Notes: a model not told the origin generated them from the sequence alone. A DNA stretch of 14,602 nt from an uncultured Collinsella sp. (GCA_900762355.1 CAAFGE010000001.1:1-14602), one strand, 5' to 3'. Positions 5,122 to 13,663 are shown, counted from the first letter of the stretch. Translations and numbers: made by a program.

Positions 5122-5811
5122 CTACATCTGCATAAACGGGTTCTGCATAAGTTCGCGCGCCATCGTGGTCGAATCGCCATGGCCCGTCAAGCAAACGGTA
5201 TCGGGCGGAAGCGTCTTGGCAAGTTTGGAAAGCGAGCGCATAATCGCCGCCTCGTCACCGCCGGAAAGATCGGTACGACCGTGGCTGCCCGGGAAAAGCG
5301 TGTCGCCCACAAAGGCGATGTTCCCCTGCTCGGTCGCGGCGAACAGGACGATGCCGCCCGGCGTATGCCCCGGCGTCTCGATCACCTGCAGGCAGACGTC
5401 GCCCACCTCGATTGTATCGCCCTCGGCAAGCAAGCGCGTCGGCTCACCCGGATCGGGCGTCTCGATGCCCCACATGGCGCGCTGCTCCTCGATATTTGCG
5501 CGAGGTACCGTCACGTCCTTAGCGCACAACTCATATAGTGCGCCGTCGCCAACAACAGCTCGAACCCCGGCGACCCCGCCAACATGGTCGGCATGACCGT
5601 GCGTGCAGACAGAGCCGAGTACGCGCACCTCGGGATGCGCGGTGCGGATATGCTCCACAAGACGCTCGCCCTCCCACGCCGGATCGACGATTAAGCACTC
5701 GTCATTCGAAATCACGGCGTAACTGTTGGTCTGAATCGGGCCGTTGACGAGCGCCTCAATCGAAGCCGCGCCTCGGGGTATCAGGTCCAAAGTCATATCG
5801 CCCATGCGCAT
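5122..5811 (-). CDS. MBL-fold metallohydrolase (glyoxalase II-like)
   Basis: The 229-aa protein is a compact metallo-beta-lactamase-fold hydrolase. The metal-binding motif THGHADH supplies His71, His73, Asp75 and His76. Further ligands are His149 in TPGHTPGG, Asp170 in VGDTLFPGSHGRTD and His211 in LTGHGD. The GDTLF-GS-GRTD pattern and size resemble the YcbL-type small glyoxalase II relatives, which often act on thioesters. The actual substrate is not evident. AAGGAGAG lies so close to the ATG at 5811 that the in-frame ATG at 5805 may be the real start. It follows rsh by 82 bp with a strong hairpin between. An MBL-fold gene also follows relA-dtd in many Firmicutes, so the position is conserved context. 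Confidence 0.85.
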   Translation of the reverse strand: MRMGDMTLDLIPRGAASIEALVNGPIQTNSYAVISNDECLIVDPAWEGERLVEHIRTAHPEVRVLGSVCTHGHADHVGGVAGVRAVVGDGALYELCAKDVTVPRANIEEQRAMWGIETPDPGEPTRLLAEGDTIEVGDVCLQVIETPGHTPGGIVLFAATEQGNIAFVGDTLFPGSHGRTDLSGGDEAAIMRSLSKLAKTLPPDTVCLTGHGDSTTMARELMQNPFMQM

Positions 5812-5821
5812 ACTCTCCTTC

Positions 5822-5860
5822 TAAAATACGTTCGAGGCACCAAACGATGCCTCGAACGTA
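5822..5860 (-). terminator. Intrinsic terminator between rsh and the MBL gene
   Basis: Arms 5827-5839 and 5848-5860 are perfect 13-bp inverted repeats around an 8-nt loop. On the minus strand the stem is followed by TTTT (5826-5823). It lies 33 nt after the rsh stop and ends just before the ribosome-binding site of the MBL gene. It should terminate most rsh transcription. Any readthrough message would carry the stem only a few bases from the start site. Confidence 0.8.
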
Positions 5861-5893
5861 ACCAATATCTATGATGCTGAGAGGCTCTCGCAC

Positions 5894-8254
5894 CTACACA
5901 CGGCGCTTAAGCTGGGCTCCACCCTCACCGGGCATCAGGCGGCGCGCGTCGTAGACCGAGTCAACGCTGCTGATGGAGGCCAGCAGCGGATCCAGACCAC
6001 TCGCGTCCGAGATCTCGACCATAAAGCGCAGGGTTGCAATACCCTCGCGGTTGGTCGACGTGGCGGCAGAAAGGATATTGCCGCCCGCATCGCCAATGGC
6101 AATGGTGACATCCTTGAGCAGGCCCATGCGGTCCAGGCACTCGACCACGATCTCGACCTGGAAGAGGGTGTCGGCAGCGCCGTCCCACTCCACTTCGATC
6201 ATGCGCTCGGGATGCTCCATAAGACCCTTGACGTTGGGACAGTTGGCGCGATGCACCGAAACGCCACGACCGCGCGTGATGAAGCCGACGATGTCGTCGC
6301 CCGTCACGGGGTTGCAGCAATGAGCCAGACGGACCAGTAGGCCGCTGTTGCTCTCGCCCTTGACGATAATGCCGTTACTGGCGCTCTTGCCGCGCTTTTG
6401 CGGCTTGCGGTTGGAGCCGCGAGCAGGCTGCTTCACGACCTCGGCGATAGCCTCGGCCTTGGTGAGCTGTTCCTCGGGCTTGGGGTCCAAGATTTGCTCG
6501 ACCTTATTGCCAACGGCACGTGGGGCGACTTTGCCCGCACCAACGGCGGCAAACAGGTCCTCGAGCTGTTTATAGTTAAACTGCTCCGCCACGGCGTTGA
6601 GCGCACGCGTCGAACGCGGCGTAGAAATGCCATAGCCACGCTTACGCAGGTCCTTAGCCAGCATATCGCGACCAGCAGCAGCGTCGTCGTCCTTGGTCGC
6701 AGCGGCAAAATAGCGGCGGATCTTTGACTTGGCGGAAGGTGTCTTAACGATCTTGAGCCAATCACGCGACGGCTTGGAACTCTTGTTAGTCAGAATCTCG
6801 ACACGGTCACCCGTCTTAATCTCGTGCGTGAGCGGAGCCACCGCACCGTTGATTTTGGCGCCGACGCAATGGTTTCCCACCTCGGTGTGAACGGCGTAGG
6901 CAAAGTCGAGCGGTGTGGAGCCGGCACGAAGCGCCATGACCTCGCCCTTGGGCGTAAAGACAAAAATCTCCTGATCGAAGAGGTCGACCTTCAGCGAATG
7001 CAGGTATTCCTTGGCATCGGTGATCTCGTCGGAAGCCGCCCAATCGAGCGAATGCTTGAGCCAGTTGATCTGGTCGTCCAAACGTTGAGCGTCATTGGTC
7101 TTGGAAGCAGACGATCCGCCCGACTTCTTATATAGCCAGTGGGCGGCAATGCCGTACTCGGCCTGCTCATGCATCTCATAGGTTCGAATCTGAATCTCGA
7201 GCGGGCGAGCCGTGGGGCCGATGACCGTCGTGTGGAGCGACTGGTAGTTATTGACCTTGGGCATGGCGATATAGTCTTTAAAGCGGCCGGGCATGGGGTG
7301 CCACAGCGTGTGCACCGCGCCGAGCGTGGAGTAGCAATCGCGCACCGAATGCGTGATGACGCGCAGTGCCACCAGGTCGTAGATCTCGGAGAATTCCTTG
7401 CCCTTGCGCTTCATCTTTTGGTAGATGGACCAATAGTGCTTGGAACGGCCGTTGATCTGGAAGTCTTCCAGGCCAATGCGGTTGAGCTCGTCGGTGAGCG
7501 TCTTGATGGTCTCGGCCAGATAGCGCTCACGGACCTCGCGCGACTCCGCCACCATGCGTGCGATGCGCTGGTAGGCATCGGGCTCCAGGTAGAAGAAGGA
7601 CAGGTCCTCGAGCTCCCATTTAATGGAGCTCATGCCCAGACGGTCGGCCAGGGGCGCATACACGTCCATGGTCTCGCGAGCCTTAAACAGGCGACGGTCC
7701 TCACGCAGGGCTGCAAGGGTGCGCATGTTGTGCAGACGGTCGGCAAGCTTAACGATGATGACGCGGATGTCCTTGGACATGGCGAGGAACATCTTTCGCA
7801 GCGTGAGCGCCTGTTTCTCGTCCATACTGTCGACTTCGATGTTGGTGAGCTTGGTCACGCCATCGACGAGCTCGGCCACCGTATCGCCAAACAGGCCGGA
7901 AACATCGGCAAGCGAGGTCTCGGTATCCTCGACGGTATCGTGCAGCAGCGCGGCGCACACTACATCGCAGTCCATCTTGAGATCGGCCAAAATGATGGCC
8001 ACCTCGACGGGATGGTTGATGTACATCTCACCCGAGCGGCGCTTTTGGTTGCAGTGCTTCTCGGCAGCAAAGCAATAGGCCTGCTCCACCTTAGAAAAGT
8101 CGTCCTCATTCATATATTTGAGGCACAGGCGCTCCAGTTTGTCGTAGCTGTCCGCCATAATCTCGGGCGGCAGCTCATCGGCATGCTTATAGTGCTCCAT
8201 CTCCGAGAACGGCTGGAGGGTGGAATCATGGGCGGTACGGGCTGCGGCATCCAT
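5894..8254 (-). CDS. Bifunctional (p)ppGpp synthetase/hydrolase (Rsh)
   Basis: This 786-aa long RelA/SpoT homologue makes and degrades the stringent-response alarmone (p)ppGpp. The order of domains is: hydrolase HD domain (HP at 81-82, LLHDTVED with HD at 105-106, KLADRLHNMRT at 169-179); synthetase (YDLVALRVI near 292-300, RFKD at 324-327, NNYQSLHT, EIQIRT near 353); TGS at about 428-490 (FTPKGEVMALRAGSTPLDFAY); a helical/zinc-finger-like region with HCCNP; and a C-terminal ACT domain at about 698-775. An intact HD motif plus RFKD (rather than EFDD) indicates a two-way enzyme. The regulatory half probably contacts stalled ribosomes. ATG at 8254 has AGGGG six bases upstream and lies 15 bp after the recJ-helicase stop, so the two are probably cotranscribed. 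A strong terminator follows. Confidence 0.95.
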   Translation of the reverse strand: MDAAARTAHDSTLQPFSEMEHYKHADELPPEIMADSYDKLERLCLKYMNEDDFSKVEQAYCFAAEKHCNQKRRSGEMYINHPVEVAIILADLKMDCDVVCAALLHDTVEDTETSLADVSGLFGDTVAELVDGVTKLTNIEVDSMDEKQALTLRKMFLAMSKDIRVIIVKLADRLHNMRTLAALREDRRLFKARETMDVYAPLADRLGMSSIKWELEDLSFFYLEPDAYQRIARMVAESREVRERYLAETIKTLTDELNRIGLEDFQINGRSKHYWSIYQKMKRKGKEFSEIYDLVALRVITHSVRDCYSTLGAVHTLWHPMPGRFKDYIAMPKVNNYQSLHTTVIGPTARPLEIQIRTYEMHEQAEYGIAAHWLYKKSGGSSASKTNDAQRLDDQINWLKHSLDWAASDEITDAKEYLHSLKVDLFDQEIFVFTPKGEVMALRAGSTPLDFAYAVHTEVGNHCVGAKINGAVAPLTHEIKTGDRVEILTNKSSKPSRDWLKIVKTPSAKSKIRRYFAAATKDDDAAAGRDMLAKDLRKRGYGISTPRSTRALNAVAEQFNYKQLEDLFAAVGAGKVAPRAVGNKVEQILDPKPEEQLTKAEAIAEVVKQPARGSNRKPQKRGKSASNGIIVKGESNSGLLVRLAHCCNPVTGDDIVGFITRGRGVSVHRANCPNVKGLMEHPERMIEVEWDGAADTLFQVEIVVECLDRMGLLKDVTIAIGDAGGNILSAATSTNREGIATLRFMVEISDASGLDPLLASISSVDSVYDARRLMPGEGGAQLKRRV

Positions 8255-8269
8255 CGAGGTCCCCTTCCC

Positions 8270-11200
8270 CTAGGCCCGCGGTACGATCGGGCGGTTAACT
8301 TTGGCTAGCATATCAGAAGCGCACGAATCGAGCGCCCAACTCCGGAAAGCCGAGAACTCCATGCGCGAGCGCAAGCCCTCCAAATAGCGAATTGACCTGC
8401 TCAATTGCACACGGCCGGGGTTTTCGGCCATCGCGATGCGACGGGTGTCGTCAAACCCCGAAACGCGACAGAAACCAAGCTCTTCGAAGATTCCCAGGCC
8501 ACTTTCCACCGAGCGCTCGTCGACCGGCGTGCGAGCATCGATGGCAAGGCACATCTGCGCGATGTCGATATCGCTTGCGCAGAATGAATCATCCCCGGTC
8601 TTACCGCGGTTGGAGCGCCACATGGTCTGCAACGCACGATAGAGTGTGACGAGTTCGTCGCGCTCGGGTGCGTAGCAGTCGAGCAGGCGCTCGTTGATGC
8701 GGGCGTCGCGCGACGAATAGAGCAGGTGGATCACGGCGGGCTGTCCGTCACGACCGGCACGCCCGCTCATCTGGTTGAACTCAATGGCGCCAAACGGCAT
8801 GTGGTACAGCACGATATGGCGGATATCGGGCAGATTGACACCCTCGCCAAAGGCAGAGGTCGAGACGATGCAGCTGAGGCTTCCGTCTCGGAATGCTTCC
8901 TCCACGCGGCGGCGATCGGAGCGCGCAAGCCCCGCGTTATAGAACGCGATATGGGTTGCGCAATCGGGCACACGCTTGCGCAACGTCTTGGCGAGCGCCA
9001 CGGACTGGTCGCGCGAATTGACGTAAATGACGGTCTTCTCCCCCGTCGCCACGATCGACACCAAACGGTTCTCGCGGCTCGCAAGGTCGCGGTCGTCCTC
9101 GAGCTGCAGGTTCTCGCGCACCGTCTCGTCGACCACCGTGCGAGTAATCGGCAGCATGCGGGCAAGCTCGGCCACGACCGGAGCCGTCGCGGTGGCCGTC
9201 GCAGCCATAACAACCGGGTCGCCCAGGGCTTTGAGGATATCGGGCATGTCGAGATAGGCGCTGCGGTCGCCGCCCTTGGCAAGGCCGGCGTGGTGCGCCT
9301 CATCGATAACGACAAAGCCGATGCGGCCCGAACGCGCGAAGCGGTCACGGTGGATAGATAGGAACTCGGGCGTCGTGAGCACGATACCGGTGCGGCCCGA
9401 AGCTAGGCCGGCGAACACATCATCGCGTGCGGCCTCCACGGTCTCGCCGGTCAGCACGCCAACGCCAATGCCAAGCGCTGCCATCGTCGACGAGAGGTGA
9501 TAGGCCTGGTCGGCAACAAGCGCGCGCAGCGGATAGACAAAGATGCTCGCACGTCCGCGAAGGACAGCCTCGCGCGCAGCATGTACATGGAAGATGAGAG
9601 ACTTGCCGCGGCCCGTTCCCATAACGGCCAAGACGCTCTGGTGGTCGGCCAAGGCATCGAGCGCCTCAACCTGCGCGCGGTGCGGCTGGTTCGATCCGAT
9701 AAAGCTATGGATAAGCGAGCGCGTGAGCTCGGTATAGGAAAGCTGGGCGAGCGTCTCGCGCTTACGCGACTCCAGGCGCAGGCCGGAATCCGCCGGCTGC
9801 ACGCCACGACGAAGCTCGCATGCCGGATCATCGACGCTGGGCAGCGTGGTATCGCGAACCAGAACATCCTTGATCATGAGCTTGGGCTTCACACGCCCCT
9901 GCCAATGCTCGGCAACGGCCTCGAACACCAAGTCGACAGCGCTATCGCAGTTGATGAGCTTATCGATTTGCGGCACGCGGAACATAATGGCCGGCACACT
10001 CGCGGCGCCATCGGTCGCCACAAAGCGCATGTGCTCGCCGGTTTTGCCCACCACGGCGCGGTCGCACATCGTCACGCCCTCGGCAGCCAGCAGCGGCACC
10101 TTGTTGCCCTGGCCAAACGGCTCAAGACGGGAGATCTGCTCGATGGTCTCGATATTCAGCTCGGAAAGGTCGACGGTGGCGGCGACCTCGTCGGTGTCTT
10201 CAAAGTCCTCGGCGGAAAGCTCCGATAGCACGGCGGAAAGGCGGCGGCGGAACTCATCGAGCTTGGATGCCTCGATGGTCACACCCACCGCACCGGCATG
10301 TCCGCCGCGACGAATCAGCAGGTCGGAACAACGCTCGACGGCGTCAAACAGGTTAACTTTGCCCACCGAGCGACCAGAGCCGCGCGCGATACCGTCCTCG
10401 ATCGAGAACAGCAGCGCCGGCACGTGATAGCGATTGGTCAAGCGGCTCGCCACGATGCCTTTGACGCCCTCGTGCCAGCCCTCGCCGCCCACGACGATTG
10501 CGCGCCCGCCGTCATAAGTCTCCTCGACCTTCGCCATGGCATCGCGCGTGAGCTCCGCCTCGATCTCACGGCGTTGGCGATTGATTTCCTCGAGCTCGGC
10601 TGCCAGTGCACTTGCTTCGATAGGATCACGGGCAAGCAGCAGGTCGAGCGCCAGCTTGGGATCAGCCATGCGGCCGGCAGCATTCAGACGAGGGATGAGC
10701 GAAAACGACAGGCCGTCGGCCGTAATGGTAGAAAGGTCGGCCTTGGCAAGTGCGGCAAGCGCGTTATAGCCGGGACGGGCCGTCACGCGCATCTGCTGGA
10801 TGCCCTCGGCGACCAGTGCGCGATTCTCGGGCGTGAGCGGCATCATGTCGGACACGGTGCCCAGCGCCGCGACCTCGATCAGCGAACGCCAATACGACGG
10901 CTTGCCCAAACGCTCGCCCAGGACCTGCACCAGCTTGAGTGCCACGCCGGCACCGGCAAGCTCGCGCGAGGGGCCCTCGTCCTCGAGCTTGGGGTCGGTC
11001 AGGGGCACGCCCTGCGGCACCTGGTCGGAGGGCTCGTGATGGTCCGTGACCACCAAATCGATCCCCAGGCTCTCCAGATAGGAGACTTCTTCCTTGGCGG
11101 CAATACCGTTATCGACGGTCACGATCAGCTGAGGGCGAGCGAGCTCGTTAACGCGGTCGAGCGCCGCGCGCGAAAGACCGTAGCCCTCGTCAAAGCGATG

Positions 11201-11557
11201 CGGAATAAACGGCGTGACATCGGCGCCAAACGTGCGCAGTGCCTCGGTCAACAGGCAGGTCGACGTAATACCGTCAACGTCAAAATCGCCAAAGACCGCA
11301 ATGTGCTCGTGGTTGCAAATAGCACGCTCGACGCGGTCGGCAACGACCGACATGCCCGGGATAATGAGTGGGTCGGCCCAGTCGCGATCGAGCGAAGGCG
11401 TCAAAAACAGCTGACCTTCTTCGATGGATGTAATGCCGTGCGCGACCATAATACGCGCCACCAGCCCGGGAATGCCCAGGCCAGCCGAAAGCTCCTTTTC
11501 GAGCTCGGGGTTTTGCTGAGCGACCGCCCAGCGATGCGTCGTCTTAAGCGATGACAT
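8270..11557 (-). CDS. recJ: RecJ exonuclease fused to a RecQ-like helicase
   Basis: This 1095-aa protein begins as a complete RecJ, the 5'-3' ssDNA exonuclease of recombination and repair. It shows the DHH domain (DFDVDG 91-96, VDNG 148-151, DHH 172-174, GTVSDMMPL 233-241, LNAAGRM 291-297), the DHHA1 domain with GGHAGAVG (418-425), and an OB-like region (about 477-570). RecJ normally ends near here. Instead a full SF2 helicase follows: Walker A GTGRGKS (647-653), PLRALVADQ, DEAH (752-755), AATATA, FGEGVNLPDIR and QMSGRAGRDG (929-938). Motifs V and VI are closest to RecQ; the RecQ zinc cluster and HRDC are not seen. The frame is unbroken. ATG at 11557, with GGGGGTGG about six bases upstream, is preferred over GTG at 11602. 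rsh follows 15 bp later. Confidence 0.93.
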   Translation of the reverse strand: MSSLKTTHRWAVAQQNPELEKELSAGLGIPGLVARIMVAHGITSIEEGQLFLTPSLDRDWADPLIIPGMSVVADRVERAICNHEHIAVFGDFDVDGITSTCLLTEALRTFGADVTPFIPHRFDEGYGLSRAALDRVNELARPQLIVTVDNGIAAKEEVSYLESLGIDLVVTDHHEPSDQVPQGVPLTDPKLEDEGPSRELAGAGVALKLVQVLGERLGKPSYWRSLIEVAALGTVSDMMPLTPENRALVAEGIQQMRVTARPGYNALAALAKADLSTITADGLSFSLIPRLNAAGRMADPKLALDLLLARDPIEASALAAELEEINRQRREIEAELTRDAMAKVEETYDGGRAIVVGGEGWHEGVKGIVASRLTNRYHVPALLFSIEDGIARGSGRSVGKVNLFDAVERCSDLLIRRGGHAGAVGVTIEASKLDEFRRRLSAVLSELSAEDFEDTDEVAATVDLSELNIETIEQISRLEPFGQGNKVPLLAAEGVTMCDRAVVGKTGEHMRFVATDGAASVPAIMFRVPQIDKLINCDSAVDLVFEAVAEHWQGRVKPKLMIKDVLVRDTTLPSVDDPACELRRGVQPADSGLRLESRKRETLAQLSYTELTRSLIHSFIGSNQPHRAQVEALDALADHQSVLAVMGTGRGKSLIFHVHAAREAVLRGRASIFVYPLRALVADQAYHLSSTMAALGIGVGVLTGETVEAARDDVFAGLASGRTGIVLTTPEFLSIHRDRFARSGRIGFVVIDEAHHAGLAKGGDRSAYLDMPDILKALGDPVVMAATATATAPVVAELARMLPITRTVVDETVRENLQLEDDRDLASRENRLVSIVATGEKTVIYVNSRDQSVALAKTLRKRVPDCATHIAFYNAGLARSDRRRVEEAFRDGSLSCIVSTSAFGEGVNLPDIRHIVLYHMPFGAIEFNQMSGRAGRDGQPAVIHLLYSSRDARINERLLDCYAPERDELVTLYRALQTMWRSNRGKTGDDSFCASDIDIAQMCLAIDARTPVDERSVESGLGIFEELGFCRVSGFDDTRRIAMAENPGRVQLSRSIRYLEGLRSRMEFSAFRSWALDSCASDMLAKVNRPIVPRA

Positions 11558-11609
11558 AGGCGCCCACCCCCGATAGGGGCAGGTCGCCGCGATACCTCTC
11601 ACGGTTCAT
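11544..11609 (-). CDS. Possible short ORF overlapping the recJ start
   Basis: An ATG at 11609 with AGAGGA nine bases upstream opens a 21-codon frame, MNRERYRGDLPLSGVGAYVIA. Its TAA stop (11546-11544) lies just inside recJ, overlapping the recJ start by 14 bp. If translated it would deliver ribosomes to the recJ ATG. It shows no resemblance to a protein I know. The evidence is only position and a ribosome-binding site, so chance is quite possible. Confidence 0.3.
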   Translation of the reverse strand: MNRERYRGDLPLSGVGAYVIA

Positions 11610-11833
11610 AGCGATGAGTCCTCTGTGTATGCCCGCTTCGGCAGGCAGATCTGTTGAACGGATTTATTATACCGTGCAGAGCAGACGCAAATCGCCGCAG
11701 CACGCCGCGGTTTCGGTAAACGATGCCGGCAATAGCCTCGAAATATTCGAGCGTTTCTGACGCACGGACGCATGCGAGCGTCTAGCATATCCATTCAAAA
11801 CGGGTTCACGGGCAAAGGGAGTCACAAGCGCAT
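11603..11833. promoter_or_regulatory. Divergent promoter region, recJ and BASS transporter
   Basis: This gap separates leftward recJ-rsh from the rightward transporter. A perfect TATAAT -10 (minus strand, 11671-11666) reads toward recJ about 57 nt before the short upstream ORF, though no good -35 stands at 17 bp. A perfect palindrome CTCGAA-ATA-TTCGAG at 11737-11751 lies between the two genes and could be an operator. For the plus strand I see only a weak AT-rich stretch near 11784-11790 and no firm promoter. No RNA gene was recognised. Confidence 0.45.
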
Positions 11834-12832
11834 ATGAAGCAATGGGTTGGACTGGGCAAGTTTCTCGCGGGGCACATGCAGGTCATCGTTCCGATTTGCG
11901 TGGCACTCGGCGTGCTCTTTCCCCAACAGATTGGCGTACTCAAGCCCATCGTTCCCACCTTGTTTGCCTTTATGACGTTTCAGGGTGCGCTCAGCAACAC
12001 CTTTCACCAGGTAACCGAGGTGTTCCGCCGTCCGTTGCACCTAGTCTTGGCGCTGCTCGTCTCGGCGGTGCTTATTCCCATCGCGGCGTATGCCATGGGG
12101 TCACTCTTCTTTGGCTCCAACCCCAACCTTGTCTGCGGCATTGTGCTCGAATACAGCGTGCCCGTGGCCGTCACCGCTTTTATGTGGATCAGCATGTTCG
12201 GCGGCAACGGCCCGCTCGCGCTCACCATCATCCTGACGTCCTCGGTCATCTCACCTGTGACGATTCCGCTTACGCTCAAGCTCCTGCTGGGCGCCACCGT
12301 CTCGATCGACGTGCCGAGCATGATGCAGAACATGGCCTTTATGATCGCCATCCCCGCTGTGCTCGGTATTGCCATCAATGAACTCACGCGCGGCTGGGGC
12401 CACGAGAAACTCTCTCCCGTGCTCTCGCCCGCCTGCAAGTTCATGATGATGGGCGTCATCGCGTCCAACTCCACCGCTATGAGCGAGTACGTGCTGCACA
12501 TAAACGCGGTGCGCCTGGAAGTCGCCCTCTTTATTTTGGTCTTCGCCATCAGCGGCTTTGTCGTCGGTTTTCTGGTCGCACGTGCGCTGCATCTGCCATA
12601 TAGCGAGACGACTACCATGTGCTTTACCTGCGGCATGCGCAACATCTCTTCGGGTGCCGTCATCGCCACGCAGTACTTTCCGGGCGAGGTCGTGTTCCCC
12701 GTCATGTGCGGCACGCTGTTTCAGCAGGTGCTGGCCTCGATTATCGGGCATCTCTTTGAGTGCCTAACCTGCGAGGAGCGCACCAAACAGCGCAAGCGGG
12801 TCGAAGCCGGCCGCGACGCCATGGCGCGCTAG
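11834..12832 (+). CDS. Bile acid:sodium symporter (BASS) family transporter
   Basis: The 332-aa product is a polytopic inner-membrane protein with about nine to ten hydrophobic segments. Features of the SBF/BASS fold include PTLFAFMTFQGAL near 41-53, the unwound-helix-like SVPVAVTAF at 108-116, SSVISPVTIPLTLKLLLG in the first repeat, and CGMRNISSGAVIATQYFP at 266-283 in the second. Members import organic anions with sodium: bile acids, pantoate, arsenite-related or keto acids. The substrate cannot be read from sequence, and bile salts are only one possibility in a gut organism. A charged tail (EERTKQRKRVEAGRD) follows the last helix. The only ribosome-binding site, GGGAG, is 12 bases before the ATG, slightly far. 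It is the sole plus-strand gene and converges on the next gene 30 bp away. Confidence 0.85.
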   Translation: MKQWVGLGKFLAGHMQVIVPICVALGVLFPQQIGVLKPIVPTLFAFMTFQGALSNTFHQVTEVFRRPLHLVLALLVSAVLIPIAAYAMGSLFFGSNPNLVCGIVLEYSVPVAVTAFMWISMFGGNGPLALTIILTSSVISPVTIPLTLKLLLGATVSIDVPSMMQNMAFMIAIPAVLGIAINELTRGWGHEKLSPVLSPACKFMMMGVIASNSTAMSEYVLHINAVRLEVALFILVFAISGFVVGFLVARALHLPYSETTTMCFTCGMRNISSGAVIATQYFPGEVVFPVMCGTLFQQVLASIIGHLFECLTCEERTKQRKRVEAGRDAMAR

Positions 12833-12862
12833 GCTGTCCGCATTACGCGGGTGTTAGTCTTG

Positions 12863-13660
12863 CTATACGAGCGTTTCCAGATGCGCACGCAGACGCTCAG
12901 CATCGATATCGAGCGTCGTCTCGGCATTGACTTGGGCCAAACGATAGCCGACAAAGTAGGGCGAAACCACCCAACGCGGCAGCGCCTTGGCAATGGTCCG
13001 ACCGCCCAGGTGATAGAAGAACAAGTTGTACGACTCTGCGCGACCACCGTGGTGCTCGTTTAGGATATAGCGCAGAGCTACCTGGATCGCATCGGCAAAG
13101 AGATCCGCCTCGGCTTGGTCTCGTGCGTCATCGCTGGCGGCGATTCCCTGCGGGGCTGAAACGTTGATCTCAAAGAACCCCATGATCGGTTCGGTTGAGA
13201 TATTGACCGAGATTCTCCCCTGTTGCCAGACATTGATGCCTTCGAAATTGGCAGAAGTCAGCGAAGTGTAGCCGTCTTCCTGCTCCAAACCCACAATCTG
13301 CATGTGCGGATGAACGAGACTACCGCCCGAGAGCGGACCCTTGTTCTTGTACATGAGAACGCTGCGATACTGCTGTGAATCGATCATCTGCTGCCAGCAA
13401 CCCAGGGCAAACCGCATCACATGGTGGAGTTCATCCGGCTCATAGATCACCAGGTCGGCATCGTGATCGGCCGACTCGATCAGCACGGTTTGACGGGTGG
13501 CGCGCAGGGTCTTGAACTTATTCTCGAGCCAGATGCAGTCACCATCGCGCCGGATGATATCGGCAAGTTCCTCGGTATCGCAAAAGGGACACGCGGTGCC
13601 AGGGCGCCGGTTGTCGTCGGGCTTACCGTTCGCCTGCTGAACGTCAAATACCAGCGCCAC
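12863..13660 (-). CDS. GalT/HIT-superfamily protein (DUF4931-like)
   Basis: This 265-aa protein resembles galactose-1-phosphate uridylyltransferase and HIT-family nucleotidyl transferases. It has an N-terminal CPFC motif (24-27) like the GalT zinc site, and an active-site-like HPHMQ (117-121, preceded by GPLSGGSLV) corresponding to HPHGQ in GalT, where the second His becomes uridylylated. It is shorter than true GalT (about 340 aa) and fits the DUF4931 group of unassigned function, so a nucleotide-sugar or phosphorylase role is inference. It starts at GTG, with GGAGG eight bases upstream inside the end of the cutC gene. Only three bases separate it from the cutC stop, so the pair is translationally linked. 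Confidence 0.75.
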   Translation of the reverse strand: MALVFDVQQANGKPDDNRRPGTACPFCDTEELADIIRRDGDCIWLENKFKTLRATRQTVLIESADHDADLVIYEPDELHHVMRFALGCWQQMIDSQQYRSVLMYKNKGPLSGGSLVHPHMQIVGLEQEDGYTSLTSANFEGINVWQQGRISVNISTEPIMGFFEINVSAPQGIAASDDARDQAEADLFADAIQVALRYILNEHHGGRAESYNLFFYHLGGRTIAKALPRWVVSPYFVGYRLAQVNAETTLDIDAERLRAHLETLV

Positions 13661-13663
13661 GGG

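Noticed and set aside
4928..5194. N-terminal extension of the aldolase to 5194
   Set aside because: The extra residues do not match the family, and the ATG at 4927 has an excellent ribosome-binding site. The region contains the promoter candidate.
7139..8308. A 389-codon open frame on the plus strand
   Set aside because: It lies antisense to rsh, whose domains are unambiguous. Its length comes from GC-rich codon structure, and the translated residues show no family pattern.
10298..11554. A 418-codon open frame on the plus strand
   Set aside because: It is antisense to the RecJ half of the fusion and has no recognisable domain. High-GC genes commonly leave the opposite strand open.
8270..11557. 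Two adjacent genes, recJ and recQ, merged by a sequencing error
   Set aside because: The linker region near residues 570-620 stays in one frame with normal codon use and no embedded stop, ribosome-binding site or start with RecQ-like N-terminus that I can see. A separate assembly would settle it.
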